In this document: piece after piece, positions 23,976-32,605 of the stretch | Position numbering within the stretch: position 1 is the first letter of the stretch | How the letters are laid out: every line of letters begins with the position of its first letter | Source of the DNA: Natronomonas sp. CBA1123 | GTDB taxonomy: Archaea > Halobacteriota > Halobacteria > Halobacteriales > Haloarculaceae | Direction: 5' to 3' | Assembly: GCF_009741925.1 (NCBI RefSeq) | Contig: NZ_WPCC01000001.1 | Span: 211,268 to 275,267, forward strand | DNA length: 64,000 nucleotides | Made by a program: the position numbers and the translations under genes | Notes under the pieces: model-generated | What the model was told of the DNA's origin: nothing | The model's database searches: none | Seen by the model: the letters and a program-made list of their open reading frames with translations, nothing else

Positions 23976-25769
23976 TTACTCGACAGTGACGCTTTTCGCG
24001 AGATTGCGAGGCTTGTCTATCGACCGTCCGAGTTTTGCGGCGGTGTGATACGCCACGAGTTGGAGCTGGACGTTCGTCAGTATCGCCGCGGTCCGTGGGT
24101 GCGTCTCGGGGATTTCGAGGACGTGGTCGGCGTAGCGTGCAACGTCGGATTGCCCGTCCGTAATCGCCACGACGGGCGCGTCGCGGGCTTCGACTTCTTT
24201 GACGTTGCCGACCGTCTTGCGTGCGAGTTCGCCGTCGCCGACGACGGTCGCGAAGACGGGCGTCTCCGAGGTGACGAGCGCCAGCGGGCCGTGTTTCAAC
24301 TCGCCGGCGGCGAACCCTTCAGCGTGCTCGTAGGATATTTCCTTCATCTTCAGGGCCCCCTCCAGCGCGACGGGGAAGTTCAGCGACCGGCCGATGAAGA
24401 AGTAGGCGTCGCTGTCGAGGTAGGCTTCGGCGACGGCTTCGGCCTTCGAGCTGTCGAGGACCTCCTGGACCTGTCCCGGCACGTTCCGAAGCGCGGCGAT
24501 GACGTCGCGGTCGGCCCCGCCCTCCGTCGCTGCCTCGGTCAGGAGGTTCAGCGCGGTCTGTTGTCCGGCGAAAGTTTTCGTCGCCGCGACGCCGATTTCC
24601 GGGCCGGAACGGATGTAACAGACGTGGTCGCACTCGCGGGCCATCGTCGACCCGACGGTGTTCGTCAGCGCGAGCGTCTCGGCACCGCGACGGCGGGCCT
24701 CCCGGGTCGCAGCGAGCGTGTCGGCCGTCTCGCCGCTCTGGGAGACGCCGACGACGATGGCGTCCTCGGCCGGCGGGGGCGAGGTGGCGTACTCGTGGGA
24801 GAGAAACGGCTGGGCGGGGACGCCCTTGGCTTGCAGCAGTTGGGCGCCGTAGATGGCGGCGTGATAGCTCGTTCCCGCAGCGACGAGATGGACCCGTTCG
24901 AGGGACAACTCGCCCAACTCCTCTAGGGTGACGGTCCCGCGGAGTTCGTCGACTCGGCCCTGGAGACACTGCCGGAGGGCACGCGGCTGTTCGTGAATCT
25001 CCTTGAGCATGAAGTGGTCGTAGCCGCTCTTGCCGGTGTCTTCGGGGTCCCACGTCACCGTCTCGATGGATTTCTCGATGGTCCCGCCGTCGACATCGGA
25101 GACACGCCAGCCGTCGGTGTCGAGTCGGGCGTACTCGCCGTCTTCGAGGTACACCACTTTGTCGGTGAACTCCCGGAAGGCGGGCACGTCGCTGGCGAGA
25201 TACGTCGCGTCCTCGGCGATGCCGAGGACGAGCGGCGAGTCGTTGCGTGCGACGAACACCGAGTCGGTGCCAGCGATGACACAGGCGATGGCGTAACTGC
25301 CCTCGAGACGACCGATAGCCGCCCGGAAGGCGGCTTCGGGGTCGGCTCCCGATTCGAGGCTCGCCTCGACGAGATGCGGCACGACCTCGGTGTCGGTGTC
25401 GCTGCGGAACTCGTGGCCCGATTCGGCCAGTTCGTCGCGGAGCGACTGGTAGTTCTCGATGATGCCGTTGTGGACGACGGCAACGTCCCCGGTGCAGTCG
25501 CGGTGGGGGTGTGCGTTGCCGTCCGTCGGCGGCCCGTGGGTGCTCCAGCGGGTGTGGCCGATGCCGACCCGTCCACCGATGTCGGAGGTGCTCAATTCCT
25601 CCCGAAGCGCGTCGAGTTCGCCCGACTTCTTGACGACCGACACCGAGCGGTCGTCGACCAACGCGACGCCCGCGGAGTCGTAGCCCCGATACTCCAGTTT
25701 CGAGAGCCCGTGCAGCAGCGTATCGAGCGTCTCGTCGCCACGGCCAACACAGCCGATGATGCCACACAT
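23976..25769 (-). CDS. glmS: glutamine-fructose-6-phosphate aminotransferase (isomerizing)
   Basis: 597 residues, full length for the family. The N-terminal class II glutamine amidotransferase begins MCGIIGCVG with catalytic Cys2 and continues with GIGHTRWSTHG, HPHRDC and NGIIENY. The C-terminal half has two SIS domains (VGVSQSGETADTLAA; SYEHAEGFAAGELKHGPLAL) and the usual end KPRNLAKSVTVE. It makes glucosamine-6-phosphate from fructose-6-phosphate and glutamine, the entry to amino-sugar and UDP-GlcNAc synthesis for glycans. The ATG overlaps the stop of the upstream sugar nucleotidyltransferase gene (TGATG), forming a two-gene operon for the pathway. Confidence 0.97.
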   Translation of the reverse strand: MCGIIGCVGRGDETLDTLLHGLSKLEYRGYDSAGVALVDDRSVSVVKKSGELDALREELSTSDIGGRVGIGHTRWSTHGPPTDGNAHPHRDCTGDVAVVHNGIIENYQSLRDELAESGHEFRSDTDTEVVPHLVEASLESGADPEAAFRAAIGRLEGSYAIACVIAGTDSVFVARNDSPLVLGIAEDATYLASDVPAFREFTDKVVYLEDGEYARLDTDGWRVSDVDGGTIEKSIETVTWDPEDTGKSGYDHFMLKEIHEQPRALRQCLQGRVDELRGTVTLEELGELSLERVHLVAAGTSYHAAIYGAQLLQAKGVPAQPFLSHEYATSPPPAEDAIVVGVSQSGETADTLAATREARRRGAETLALTNTVGSTMARECDHVCYIRSGPEIGVAATKTFAGQQTALNLLTEAATEGGADRDVIAALRNVPGQVQEVLDSSKAEAVAEAYLDSDAYFFIGRSLNFPVALEGALKMKEISYEHAEGFAAGELKHGPLALVTSETPVFATVVGDGELARKTVGNVKEVEARDAPVVAITDGQSDVARYADHVLEIPETHPRTAAILTNVQLQLVAYHTAAKLGRSIDKPRNLAKSVTVE

Positions 25770-26953
25770 CAGCGGACTACCTCCGCGCCGTTGCGAATCC
25801 AGCCACTCACGTGGGCGCCCGTCCCGACCGTTGCGTCGGCGCCGACGAGCGTGCCGGGCATGAACGTGGCACCGCCGCCGACCGACGCTCGGTCAGCCAG
25901 CACTGCTCCGAGTCCCTGATTCTCGAACACCCGGTCGCCGACTCGTACGTCGCTCGGGCCGCCCGGAACGACCGTTCCGGGGCCGATGGAGACGCTCTGT
26001 CCGGCGACGCAGTCGACGAGCGTCGACCCGGGGCCGACCCGACAGTCCGAATCCAACAGCGTGTTCTGCAGCGTCACGTTGCCGCCGACCGTCGCGTTCC
26101 GTCCGACCGCTACGTCGGGGCCGACGACGGCACTGGCCGCGATTTCGGCGTCGGGACCGACGACGACCGGTCCCTGGAGGGTCGCCTCGGGGTGGACGCG
26201 GGCGCTGTCGGCCACCCACACGTTGTCGCTTCGCTCCGGAAACTGCACGCGCCCGTTGGCGAGTAACTCACGCGTGAGATACAGCAGGTCCCACGGGTAC
26301 GTCGCGTCGACCCACAGTCCGTCCGTCGACACCGCCCGAACTTCGCCGTCGTCCATCAGCGTCCCGATGACGTCGGGCAGGTGGAGTTCGCCGTTGCGAC
26401 GCGGCGTCCGTTCGATGGCATCGAACACCGACTCGTCGAAGGCGTAGACGCCGGCGTTGATGCGACCGAAGGCGTCGCTGTCGGGTTTTTCGACGAGCGT
26501 CGACAGCGTGCCGTCGTCGACCTCGACGGCGCCGTACCTCGTCGGTGTCGGGTGGTCCAACACCGCCATCGCGGGCGTGCCGTCGAACCCCTCGAGAACG
26601 TCGGCGACGATTCGCTCGTCGATGACGCGGTCGCCGTTCAGCACCAACACGGGTCCGTCGGTCTCCGGAGCGGCCTGCTGGAGGGCGTGACCGCTCCCGA
26701 GTTGCTTCGTCTGGTGGACGTACGTGATGGGCACGTCGCGGTAGGAGGGTCCGAAGTGCTCTTGGACGCGTTCGCGCTGGTAGCCGACGACGAGACAGAG
26801 CCGTTCGATGCCGCAGTCGACCAACACGTCGAGGACGTGTTCGAGAATGGGGCGTCCGGCGGCGGGAAGCATCGTCTTCGGTCGGTTGAAGGTCAGCGGC
26901 CGCAGCCGCGTCCCCTCCCCCGCTGCGAGGACGATGCCGGTCGTGATGTCCAT
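25769..26953 (-). CDS. bifunctional sugar-1-phosphate nucleotidylyltransferase/acetyltransferase (GlmU-like)
   Basis: 394 residues. The N-terminal nucleotidyltransferase domain opens GIVLAAGEGTRLRPLTFNRP and includes LNGDRVIDERI, NAGVYAFDESVF and LVEKP. The C-terminal third is a left-handed beta-helix of hexapeptide repeats (GPVVVGPDAEIAASAVVGPD, VAVGRNATVGGNVTL). Archaeal proteins with this layout act as glucosamine-1-phosphate acetyltransferase and UDP-GlcNAc pyrophosphorylase, and overlap with glmS supports that substrate; glucose-1-phosphate thymidylyltransferase activity is the alternative. It is the first gene of the operon. Confidence 0.9.
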   Translation of the reverse strand: MDITTGIVLAAGEGTRLRPLTFNRPKTMLPAAGRPILEHVLDVLVDCGIERLCLVVGYQRERVQEHFGPSYRDVPITYVHQTKQLGSGHALQQAAPETDGPVLVLNGDRVIDERIVADVLEGFDGTPAMAVLDHPTPTRYGAVEVDDGTLSTLVEKPDSDAFGRINAGVYAFDESVFDAIERTPRRNGELHLPDVIGTLMDDGEVRAVSTDGLWVDATYPWDLLYLTRELLANGRVQFPERSDNVWVADSARVHPEATLQGPVVVGPDAEIAASAVVGPDVAVGRNATVGGNVTLQNTLLDSDCRVGPGSTLVDCVAGQSVSIGPGTVVPGGPSDVRVGDRVFENQGLGAVLADRASVGGGATFMPGTLVGADATVGTGAHVSGWIRNGAEVVR

Positions 26954-27046
26954 ACCGACGGGTCGTTGCCGCCCCGGTTGAAACTATCGGCGGAGCGCGG
27001 CTTCCGCGAGCGATACACACAGCAGGCTCCCGACCGTACCGTCGGT

Positions 27047-27247
27047 ATGGCCGACGACGAATATCCGCGGGAACCACCCGAGGACGTGCCGCCGGAACAC
27101 CACGACCGAGCGCGGGAGCTCCAGCTCGAACTGCTCGTCCTCGAAGCGCGCCTCGAGTCGGCGAACTTCGAAGACAAGGAGGCCTTCCGACGAGCGATAC
27201 GTACGCGCCGCGAGGAACTGGACGGACTCCGAACCGGTAGCGGCTAA
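27047..27247 (+). CDS. small acidic coiled-coil protein
   Basis: 66 residues: an acidic Pro-rich head (DDEYPREPPEDVPPEHHD) and a charged helix (RARELQLELLVLEARLESAN) continuing to the C-terminus, predicted to be a helical hairpin or coiled coil. ATG follows GTCGGT. No cysteine or membrane segment. Function unknown; it sits alone between the glmU-like gene (divergent) and pus10 (same strand, 71 bases on). Confidence 0.7.
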   Translation: MADDEYPREPPEDVPPEHHDRARELQLELLVLEARLESANFEDKEAFRRAIRTRREELDGLRTGSG

Positions 27248-27318
27248 TCGGCCGGACGGGACAGGCGGTACCGTCGTGGATGGCAAGCGTGTTACCGTCG
27301 CGGCACCGACCGGGCCGT

Positions 27319-28566
27319 ATGAGCCTCATCGACGACGCCCGCGCGCTGCTCGCGACCGGGCCGCTGTGTGACGCCTGCCTCGGGCGGCCGGTCGCCGACC
27401 GCAGTTTCGGGCTGACCAACGCCGAACGCGGGCGGGCGCTCCGAACCGCCGTCGCACTCGACGACGACGACCCCTTCGAGGAACCCGACGCCGACTGCTG
27501 GGTGTGTGAGGGCATCTGTGACCGCTTCGACGAGTTGGCCGACCGCGTCGTCGAGGCGCTCGGCGAGACCGAACTGTACACCTATCAGGTCGGCACGCGC
27601 ATCCCACCGCTGGTCGAGGAAAACGAGCGACTCCTGCGACTCGATGCCGGCTTCGAGGAGGACGCCGGCGAACCGCTGAAAACCGAGGTGAATCGCGAGG
27701 TCGGTCGTCGCGTCGGCGCACGACTCGGCGCCGAGGTCGACTTCGAGCGCCCGGACGTACAGTTCCTCATCGACCTCGCCAGCGAGGACGTCGACGTCGA
27801 AGTCCAGCGCAACTCCGTGACGATTTACGGCCGCTACCGGAAACTGCAGCGAGACATTCCCCAGACGGAGTGGGAGAAGTTCGACGAGAGCGTCGAGGAA
27901 CTGGTCGCACCGCCGTTTCTGTCGGCGTTCCGGGGTACCGAGGCCGTCTTCCACGGCGCCGGGCGGGAGGACGTCGACGCACTCATGCTCGACTCCGGGC
28001 GGCCGTTCGCGCTGGAAATCAAACAGCCCCGTCGACGGGACGCCGACCTCGAGGAACTCGCCGACGCCGTCAACACCGGTACCGACGGCAAGGTCGAGGT
28101 GACCGACCTCGCCTTCGCCACCTACGACACCGTCGAGCGCGTGAAGGAACACGACGCGACGAAGACCTACCGGGCGACCGTCGACTTCGACGACTCCGTG
28201 TCGGAGGCCGACTTCGAGGCGGCGCTGGCCGAGTTGGACGGCACCACCGTCGAACAGCGGACGCCGCATCGAGTCTCCCACCGGCGTGCGGACCTCGTTC
28301 GGGAGCGCACCGTCCTCTCCATCGACGGCACGCTCGAAGACGACCTCACGGCGACCATCGACGTCCACGGCGAGGGCGGCCTCTACATCAAGGAACTCAT
28401 CAGCGGCGACGAGGGCCGCACCGAGCCGAGTCTGACCGGCCTGCTCGGCGTCGGGGCGACCGTCCGGGCGCTCGACGTCATCGACGTACAGGGCGTCGAT
28501 GAACCGTTTCTCACCGAGGAGTACGAACTCGAACGCGACGGCGACCCTGTCACGGGTGCGCCGTAA
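27319..28566 (+). CDS. pus10: tRNA pseudouridine synthase Pus10
   Basis: 415 residues. The N-terminal zinc-binding region has CDACLG and CWVCEGIC, followed by a THUMP-like RNA-binding section (about 80-190). The catalytic pseudouridine synthase domain contains GAGREDVDALMLDSGRPFAL, with the active-site Asp in the D-V/A-R/L-like segment, EIKQPRRRD and the C-terminal LYIKELISGDEGRTEPSLTG. Archaeal Pus10 makes pseudouridine at tRNA positions 54 and 55, replacing bacterial TruB/TrmA action there. I chose the internal ATG because the preceding 13 codons are not conserved-looking. Confidence 0.95.
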   Translation: MSLIDDARALLATGPLCDACLGRPVADRSFGLTNAERGRALRTAVALDDDDPFEEPDADCWVCEGICDRFDELADRVVEALGETELYTYQVGTRIPPLVEENERLLRLDAGFEEDAGEPLKTEVNREVGRRVGARLGAEVDFERPDVQFLIDLASEDVDVEVQRNSVTIYGRYRKLQRDIPQTEWEKFDESVEELVAPPFLSAFRGTEAVFHGAGREDVDALMLDSGRPFALEIKQPRRRDADLEELADAVNTGTDGKVEVTDLAFATYDTVERVKEHDATKTYRATVDFDDSVSEADFEAALAELDGTTVEQRTPHRVSHRRADLVRERTVLSIDGTLEDDLTATIDVHGEGGLYIKELISGDEGRTEPSLTGLLGVGATVRALDVIDVQGVDEPFLTEEYELERDGDPVTGAP

Positions 28567-28635
28567 ATCGCCCGCGACCGGGGATTTATTAGGAATCAAC
28601 GCCCTACACCGTTATAACCGGTTTCACGGTTTCAC

Positions 28636-29193
28636 ATGAGCGAAGACGTCATTCTCGTCGTCGAGGACGAGCAGGATTTAGCGGACCTGTACAGTGGGTG
28701 GCTTTCGGAACGATATCCGGTCCGCGTAGCCAACGACGGGTCGGAAGCCCTCGAAAAGTTCGACGAGGATGTCGAGGTCGTCCTCCTGGACCGACAGATG
28801 CCCGGGATGGACGGCGCTGCGGTCCTGAAACTCATCCGGGACCGCGACCCCGACTGTCAGGTGGCGATGGTCACCGCAGTCGAACCCGACGTCGACGTCG
28901 TCGACATGGGATTCGACGCCTACATCACGAAACCCGTCCGCGAGGAGGAACTGTTCGACCTCGTGAACCACCTGCTGCACCGGCGGGTGTACGACGACAA
29001 CGTCCGCGAGCTGTTCGCAGCCATCTCGAAGCAAATCGCCCTCGAGAACCAACACGAGCCCGAAGAACTCGCCGAGGACCCCCAATACCAGTACTTGCTC
29101 GCGAAAATCGACAAACTCCGCGCCGAAACCGTCGACCTCGCCGAACAGTTCGACGACGAGGAGTTCCGAACGGCGCTGGCGGCGCTGCAGTAA
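28636..29193 (+). CDS. HalX-domain response regulator
   Basis: 185 residues. The receiver domain (1-115) has the acidic pocket VVEDEQD, phospho-acceptor Asp in VVLLDRQMPGMDG, and the conserved Lys in ITKPVREEEL. The C-terminal helical region (about 120-180: NVRELFAAISKQIALEN, YQYLLAKIDKLRAETVDL) is the haloarchaeal HalX domain. It lacks a DNA-binding domain, so it probably works through protein contacts downstream of a histidine kinase not in this window. The start directly follows a GGTTTCAC tandem repeat and an upstream GTTATAACC TATA-like box. Confidence 0.92.
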   Translation: MSEDVILVVEDEQDLADLYSGWLSERYPVRVANDGSEALEKFDEDVEVVLLDRQMPGMDGAAVLKLIRDRDPDCQVAMVTAVEPDVDVVDMGFDAYITKPVREEELFDLVNHLLHRRVYDDNVRELFAAISKQIALENQHEPEELAEDPQYQYLLAKIDKLRAETVDLAEQFDDEEFRTALAALQ

Positions 29194-29219
29194 CACGACG
29201 ACGCTGACGACTGTTTTAT

Positions 29220-29239
29220 GTCGCTCGCCTTCGAGCGAC
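29220..29239. promoter_or_regulatory. perfect 8-4-8 palindrome between TATA box and rnhB start
   Basis: GTCGCTCG-CCTT-CGAGCGAC ends four bases before the rnhB ATG and begins right after TTTTAT (29215-29219). It therefore spans the expected transcription start. It could be a repressor site or a 5' hairpin. Confidence 0.45.
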
Positions 29240-29243
29240 CGCC

Positions 29244-29876
29244 ATGGAGTTCGGCGTCGACGAGGCCGGCAAAGGCCCAGTCCTCGGGTCGATGTTCGCC
29301 GCGGCAGTGCAGGCGCCGAGAGAGGCCCTCCCCGACGGCATCGACGACTCCAAGCGACTGAGCGACACGCGCCGCGAGGAACTCGCCGACCGACTCCGTG
29401 GGGACGACCGCATCAGCGTCGGCATCGCCGAAATCACGCCCGAGCGCATCGACGCGGGCAACATGAACGATCTCACCGTCGCCGCTCACGCCGAGGCACT
29501 CGCCGAGGTGGCCGAGGACGGCGACGCCGGACTGTGTGATGCCGGCGACGTAGACGCCGACCGCTTCGCCTCGCGGGTCGCCGACCGACTCGATGCCGAA
29601 GTGAGCCTCGGCGCCGAACACCGCGCCGACGAGTCCGACGAGCTGGTCGGCGCGGCGAGCATTCTCGCCAAGAGCACCCGCGAGCGCCACGTCGCCACGC
29701 TCGCCGAGCGCTTCGGCGACGTGGGCAGCGGCTACCCCTCGGACCCGACGACGCGGACGTTCTTACGAGAGTACGTCGCCGAGACCGGGGCGCTGCCCGA
29801 CTGTGCCCGGCGGTCGTGGTCGACCTGTGAGGACGTTCTCGCCGCGGCCGAACAGTCCGCACTCGACGAGTTTTGA
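29244..29876 (+). CDS. rnhB: ribonuclease HII
   Basis: 210 residues. The conserved motifs are MEFGVDEAGKGPVLGSMFAA (first catalytic Asp-Glu), DDSKRLSDTRREEL, the third acidic residue in AEHRADESDELVGAASILAKS, and GSGYPSDPTTRTFL. It removes RNA primers and embedded ribonucleotides by cleaving RNA in RNA-DNA hybrids with a metal-dependent acidic active site. Length is typical for archaeal RNase HII. Promoter is TTTTAT about 25 bases upstream with a perfect palindrome in between. Confidence 0.96.
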   Translation: MEFGVDEAGKGPVLGSMFAAAVQAPREALPDGIDDSKRLSDTRREELADRLRGDDRISVGIAEITPERIDAGNMNDLTVAAHAEALAEVAEDGDAGLCDAGDVDADRFASRVADRLDAEVSLGAEHRADESDELVGAASILAKSTRERHVATLAERFGDVGSGYPSDPTTRTFLREYVAETGALPDCARRSWSTCEDVLAAAEQSALDEF

Positions 29877-29931
29877 CGACGTTCGATTGGAGACCGACGG
29901 CTATTTCTCGCCGCCGCCTCACTCCGCGGCC

Positions 29932-30372
29932 ATGAGTCTCCGGACGGCCGTCGCGGCGCCGTTTCGTCAAGCCGGGAGCCGCGAGATGGGGGAAAGTGCC
30001 TTCGTCGTCGCGCTGTCGCTGGACCGCGATTGGTTCTCGCCCGACCAGGCCAAGCGACTGGTCGACGTGGCCGCGAGCGAAGGGCTCCTCGAACGCGACG
30101 ACGGGGAGTTGCGGGTGTCGTTCGAGCCCGGGTCAGTCGATATCCCCGAGGGGTTCACCCCCGAGGAGTCCATCCTCCAGGAGCGCTCGACGTTCGAGCG
30201 CGTCCTCGACGCCTTGGTCGATGCCGGCCACGACAAACAGGAGGCCGTCGCCGCGGTCAACGGCCTCCAGTCGGAGTTAGGCGTCACTATCGAGGCCGCT
30301 GCGGTGCTGTACGCACACCGCAACGCCGTCGACGTACAGCAACACGCCGAGACGGCGCTGGGTGAACTGTAA
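29932..30372 (+). CDS. DUF2240-family protein
   Basis: 146 residues. The opening SLRTAVAAPFRQAGSREMGE and FVVALSLDRDWFSPDQAKRL are characteristic of DUF2240, a euryarchaeal family with a winged-helix-like N-terminus (ASEGLLERDDGELRVSFE). The C-terminal half is helical (DALVDAGHDKQEAVAAVNGL). ATG chosen where family similarity begins. The stop overlaps the start of the following gene by one base (TAATG), so both are coupled. Possibly nucleic-acid binding; role unknown. Confidence 0.82.
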   Translation: MSLRTAVAAPFRQAGSREMGESAFVVALSLDRDWFSPDQAKRLVDVAASEGLLERDDGELRVSFEPGSVDIPEGFTPEESILQERSTFERVLDALVDAGHDKQEAVAAVNGLQSELGVTIEAAAVLYAHRNAVDVQQHAETALGEL

Positions 30373-30776
30373 TGGTCGAAGACGAAACCACCGATGGCAC
30401 GCGAATCGCGCAACTGCTCTCCTCGGAGATACACGGCCACGAACGCGGTAGCCTCGGGTTGCTCTCGGTGGTCGATGCCGACCCCGATGTCAAACCCGAG
30501 GAATTCGGCGCCTTCGCCTACGGCGTGGCGTTCGAAACCGACGACGAATCGCGCCGAATCGCCGAGGTGTACATTCATCCCGACCGTGCCCGCGTGGAGT
30601 TCCTCGCCGGCGTCGAGACAGCCACCGAAGCGGCCGACGGAGAGGGCCTTCGCGTCCGACCGAAGGCCGTCGACCCGCCGCGAACGCTCGTCTTCGTCGA
30701 GAGCGGCGCGGAAGTGAAGCGGGCACTACGCGTCGTCCGTACCGTCGCCGACCAACTCCGTGAGGAGAGCCGGTAG
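30372..30776 (+). CDS. conserved haloarchaeal protein coupled to DUF2240
   Basis: 134 residues, soluble, alpha/beta: a helix near the start (TRIAQLLSSEIHGHERGSLG), strands (GAFAYGVAFETDDE, RIAEVYIHPDRARVEFL) and a C-terminal helix (KRALRVVRTVADQLREE). No catalytic motif seen. Translation is coupled to the DUF2240 gene by one-base overlap. Its 3' end overlaps the convergent HAD gene by 51 bases, an antisense overlap unusual for this compact region. Confidence 0.75.
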   Translation: MVEDETTDGTRIAQLLSSEIHGHERGSLGLLSVVDADPDVKPEEFGAFAYGVAFETDDESRRIAEVYIHPDRARVEFLAGVETATEAADGEGLRVRPKAVDPPRTLVFVESGAEVKRALRVVRTVADQLREESR

Positions 30777-31418
30777 CGTCGGCAGTTCTTCCCGTGACAG
30801 CGACGCGTCGGCGTCGGGATGGACCGCCGGCCCGCCGTCGTAGGTCACCTGTATCGCGAGGAGGCCGGCCGCGGCGGCACCCGCGACGTCGCGGTCGGGG
30901 TCGTCGCCGACGTAGGCCACCGCCTCGGGAGCGACATCAAGGGCGTCACACAGCGACGCGAAGGCGGCGGCGTCGGGTTTCGGCGCGCCGAGGGCGCCTG
31001 TGACGAGGATTTGGTCGAACGAGTCGGTCCACCCCAGCCGCCGGAGTTTGTCCCGCTGGGTTCGGTCCGGACCGTCCGTCAGCAGGCCGACCCGGTAGCG
31101 CTCGCGAAGCCGCTCGACGGTCTCTGCGGCGCCGTCGACGGGGGCCATCGCCTCTCCGACGGCCGCGCGGTAGGCGCGAGTCACCGCCGGAGCCTGCTCG
31201 CCGACGAGCGCCTCGAACACCGGCCGTCGGCTCTCGGTGCCGCTGTGTTCCCGGTGGGCCGCGAGGTAGTCCTCGCGGTCGAAATCGAGTGCCACGTCGG
31301 CGCGGTCGGCGGCCTCGGCCAGGAGCGTCTCGCGGTCGCGGGCCGTAACCGCGAGCGTGTCGTCGAGGTCGAAGGCGACGGCGCGAAGCACGACCGACCG
31401 TAGCGGCCCCGGCGACAT
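30726..31418 (-). CDS. HAD-superfamily hydrolase
   Basis: 230 residues. Motif I FDLDDTLAVTARD supplies the nucleophile and acid Asp; motif II is LLTDG; motif III the Lys in GAPKPDAAAF; motif IV GDDPDRDVAGA. A helical cap lies between I and II, as in phosphoglycolate-phosphatase-like enzymes. A small-molecule phosphatase is likely, substrate unknown. The ATG at MSPGPLRS was chosen over a longer frame because the extra N-terminus is unlike the family. Its 3' end overlaps the convergent gene by 51 bases. Confidence 0.88.
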   Translation of the reverse strand: MSPGPLRSVVLRAVAFDLDDTLAVTARDRETLLAEAADRADVALDFDREDYLAAHREHSGTESRRPVFEALVGEQAPAVTRAYRAAVGEAMAPVDGAAETVERLRERYRVGLLTDGPDRTQRDKLRRLGWTDSFDQILVTGALGAPKPDAAAFASLCDALDVAPEAVAYVGDDPDRDVAGAAAAGLLAIQVTYDGGPAVHPDADASLSREELPTLPALLTELVGDGTDDA

Positions 31419-31493
31419 ATAGGAGTCGGCTCCGGACAGCTCCCGAGCGGGCGGAACGGCAGCGTTTTGCCCCACCGCCGCAACGCGCCGACA

Positions 31494-32304
31494 ATGAGCT
31501 TCTTCGACGACCTCGCCGCACGCATCGAGTCGACGAACAGCGTCGTCTCCGTCGGCTTACGACCCCGACCCCGACCGACTGCCCGACTTTCTCGATTCGG
31601 ACCTCCCGCGGTGGGCGTTCAACCGCCGAATCATCGACGCCACCCACGAACACGCCGCCTGCTACAAGCCCAACGCCGCCTTCTACGAGGACCCAGACGG
31701 CTGGCGGGCCTTAGAGGAGACCGTCGCCTACGCCCACGGCAAAGGCGTTCCCGTCCTCCTTGACGCCAAACGCGGCGACATCGGCAACACTGCCCGACAG
31801 TACGCCGACCTGCTGGACGACGACGGCCTCGCGGTCGACGCGATGACCGTCAACCCCTACATGGGCCGAGACACCCTCGAACCGTACCTCTCGAAACCCG
31901 AAAAGGGGGTCATCGTCCTCTGTCGGACCTCCAACTCCGGCGGTGCGGACTTTCAGAACCTCGAAGTCGGCAACGGCAAATCGCTGTACGAGTACGTCGC
32001 CCAGCGCTGTGCGGAGTGGAACGACAACGACAACGTCGGCTTGGTCGTCGGCGCGACGGCTCCAGAAGAACTCGAATCCGTCCGGGAACTGGTCGATTTG
32101 CCCTTCCTCGTCCCCGGCGTCGGCGCACAGGGCGGCGACGCCGAGGCGGCCGTCGAGTACGGCCTCGCCGACGGCGTCGGGCTGGTCAACTCCTCTCGGG
32201 GCATCATCTTCGCAGGAGAAGGTGCCGACGACGAAACGTCGTACTTCAACGCCGCGGGAGCGGCGGCCAAACGGCTCAAGAAACGGCTGAATCAGTACCG
32301 CTGA
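31494..32304 (+). pseudogene. pyrF: orotidine 5'-phosphate decarboxylase with an apparent +1 frameshift
   Basis: The reading frame opens MSFFDDLAARIESTNSVVSV-GL and then is lost at codon 22; the correct sequence resumes one base later as DPDPDRLPDFLDSDLPRWAF and continues intact to the stop. The extra base is the C at about 31560 in GGCTTACGACCCC. Restored, the protein is about 269 residues with the OMP decarboxylase core LLDAKRGDIGNT (catalytic Lys-Asp), VNPYMGRDTLEP and LVPGVGAQGGD, matching the archaeal/bacterial type 2 family. It makes UMP from OMP. Either the genome copy is inactive, is read by frameshifting, or carries a one-base sequence error. Confidence 0.85.
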
Positions 32305-32331
32305 CCGGCGGTCGGTCGACTGTCGTTTGGC

Positions 32332-32541
32332 TCAAAATCGATACTCGTCGACCCCGTCGGGGTACTCCCGTTCCTCCCGGTCGGAGTCGTCGGCCGGTCG
32401 GTCGCCCAGTTCGGCGAGACAGTCGGTACACAGCCCACTCGTCCGGTCGTAGTGTTCCGCACACACCAACCGGCCACAGCGGTCACAGCCGTCCTCGACC
32501 GTCTCGGACTCACAGATTTCACAGAGTCCAGCGACGCTCAT
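32332..32541 (-). CDS. small zinc-finger protein
   Basis: 69 residues. Eight metal-ligand candidates are packed in the first half: CEICE, CDRCGRLVCAEH and CTDCL. That is a Cys/His double-zinc arrangement like B-box or HIT-type fingers. The acidic tail ends EYPDGVDEYRF. Probably a cytoplasmic protein- or RNA-binding mini zinc finger, a class common in haloarchaea. Convergent with pyrF. Confidence 0.75.
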   Translation of the reverse strand: MSVAGLCEICESETVEDGCDRCGRLVCAEHYDRTSGLCTDCLAELGDRPADDSDREEREYPDGVDEYRF

Positions 32542-32605
32542 ACACCACCTTGTGTGTCTATCCCCCTAAAGCAATCCCCGAATTTACGGTGTCCGGGAAC
32601 GTATT

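Noticed and set aside
28620..28635. Tandem GGTTTCAC repeat directly before the HalX regulator start, resembling the GTTTCA operator half-site.
   Set aside because: Direct repeat, not a dyad, and it abuts the start codon downstream of the TATA box; the geometry differs from the other three sites.
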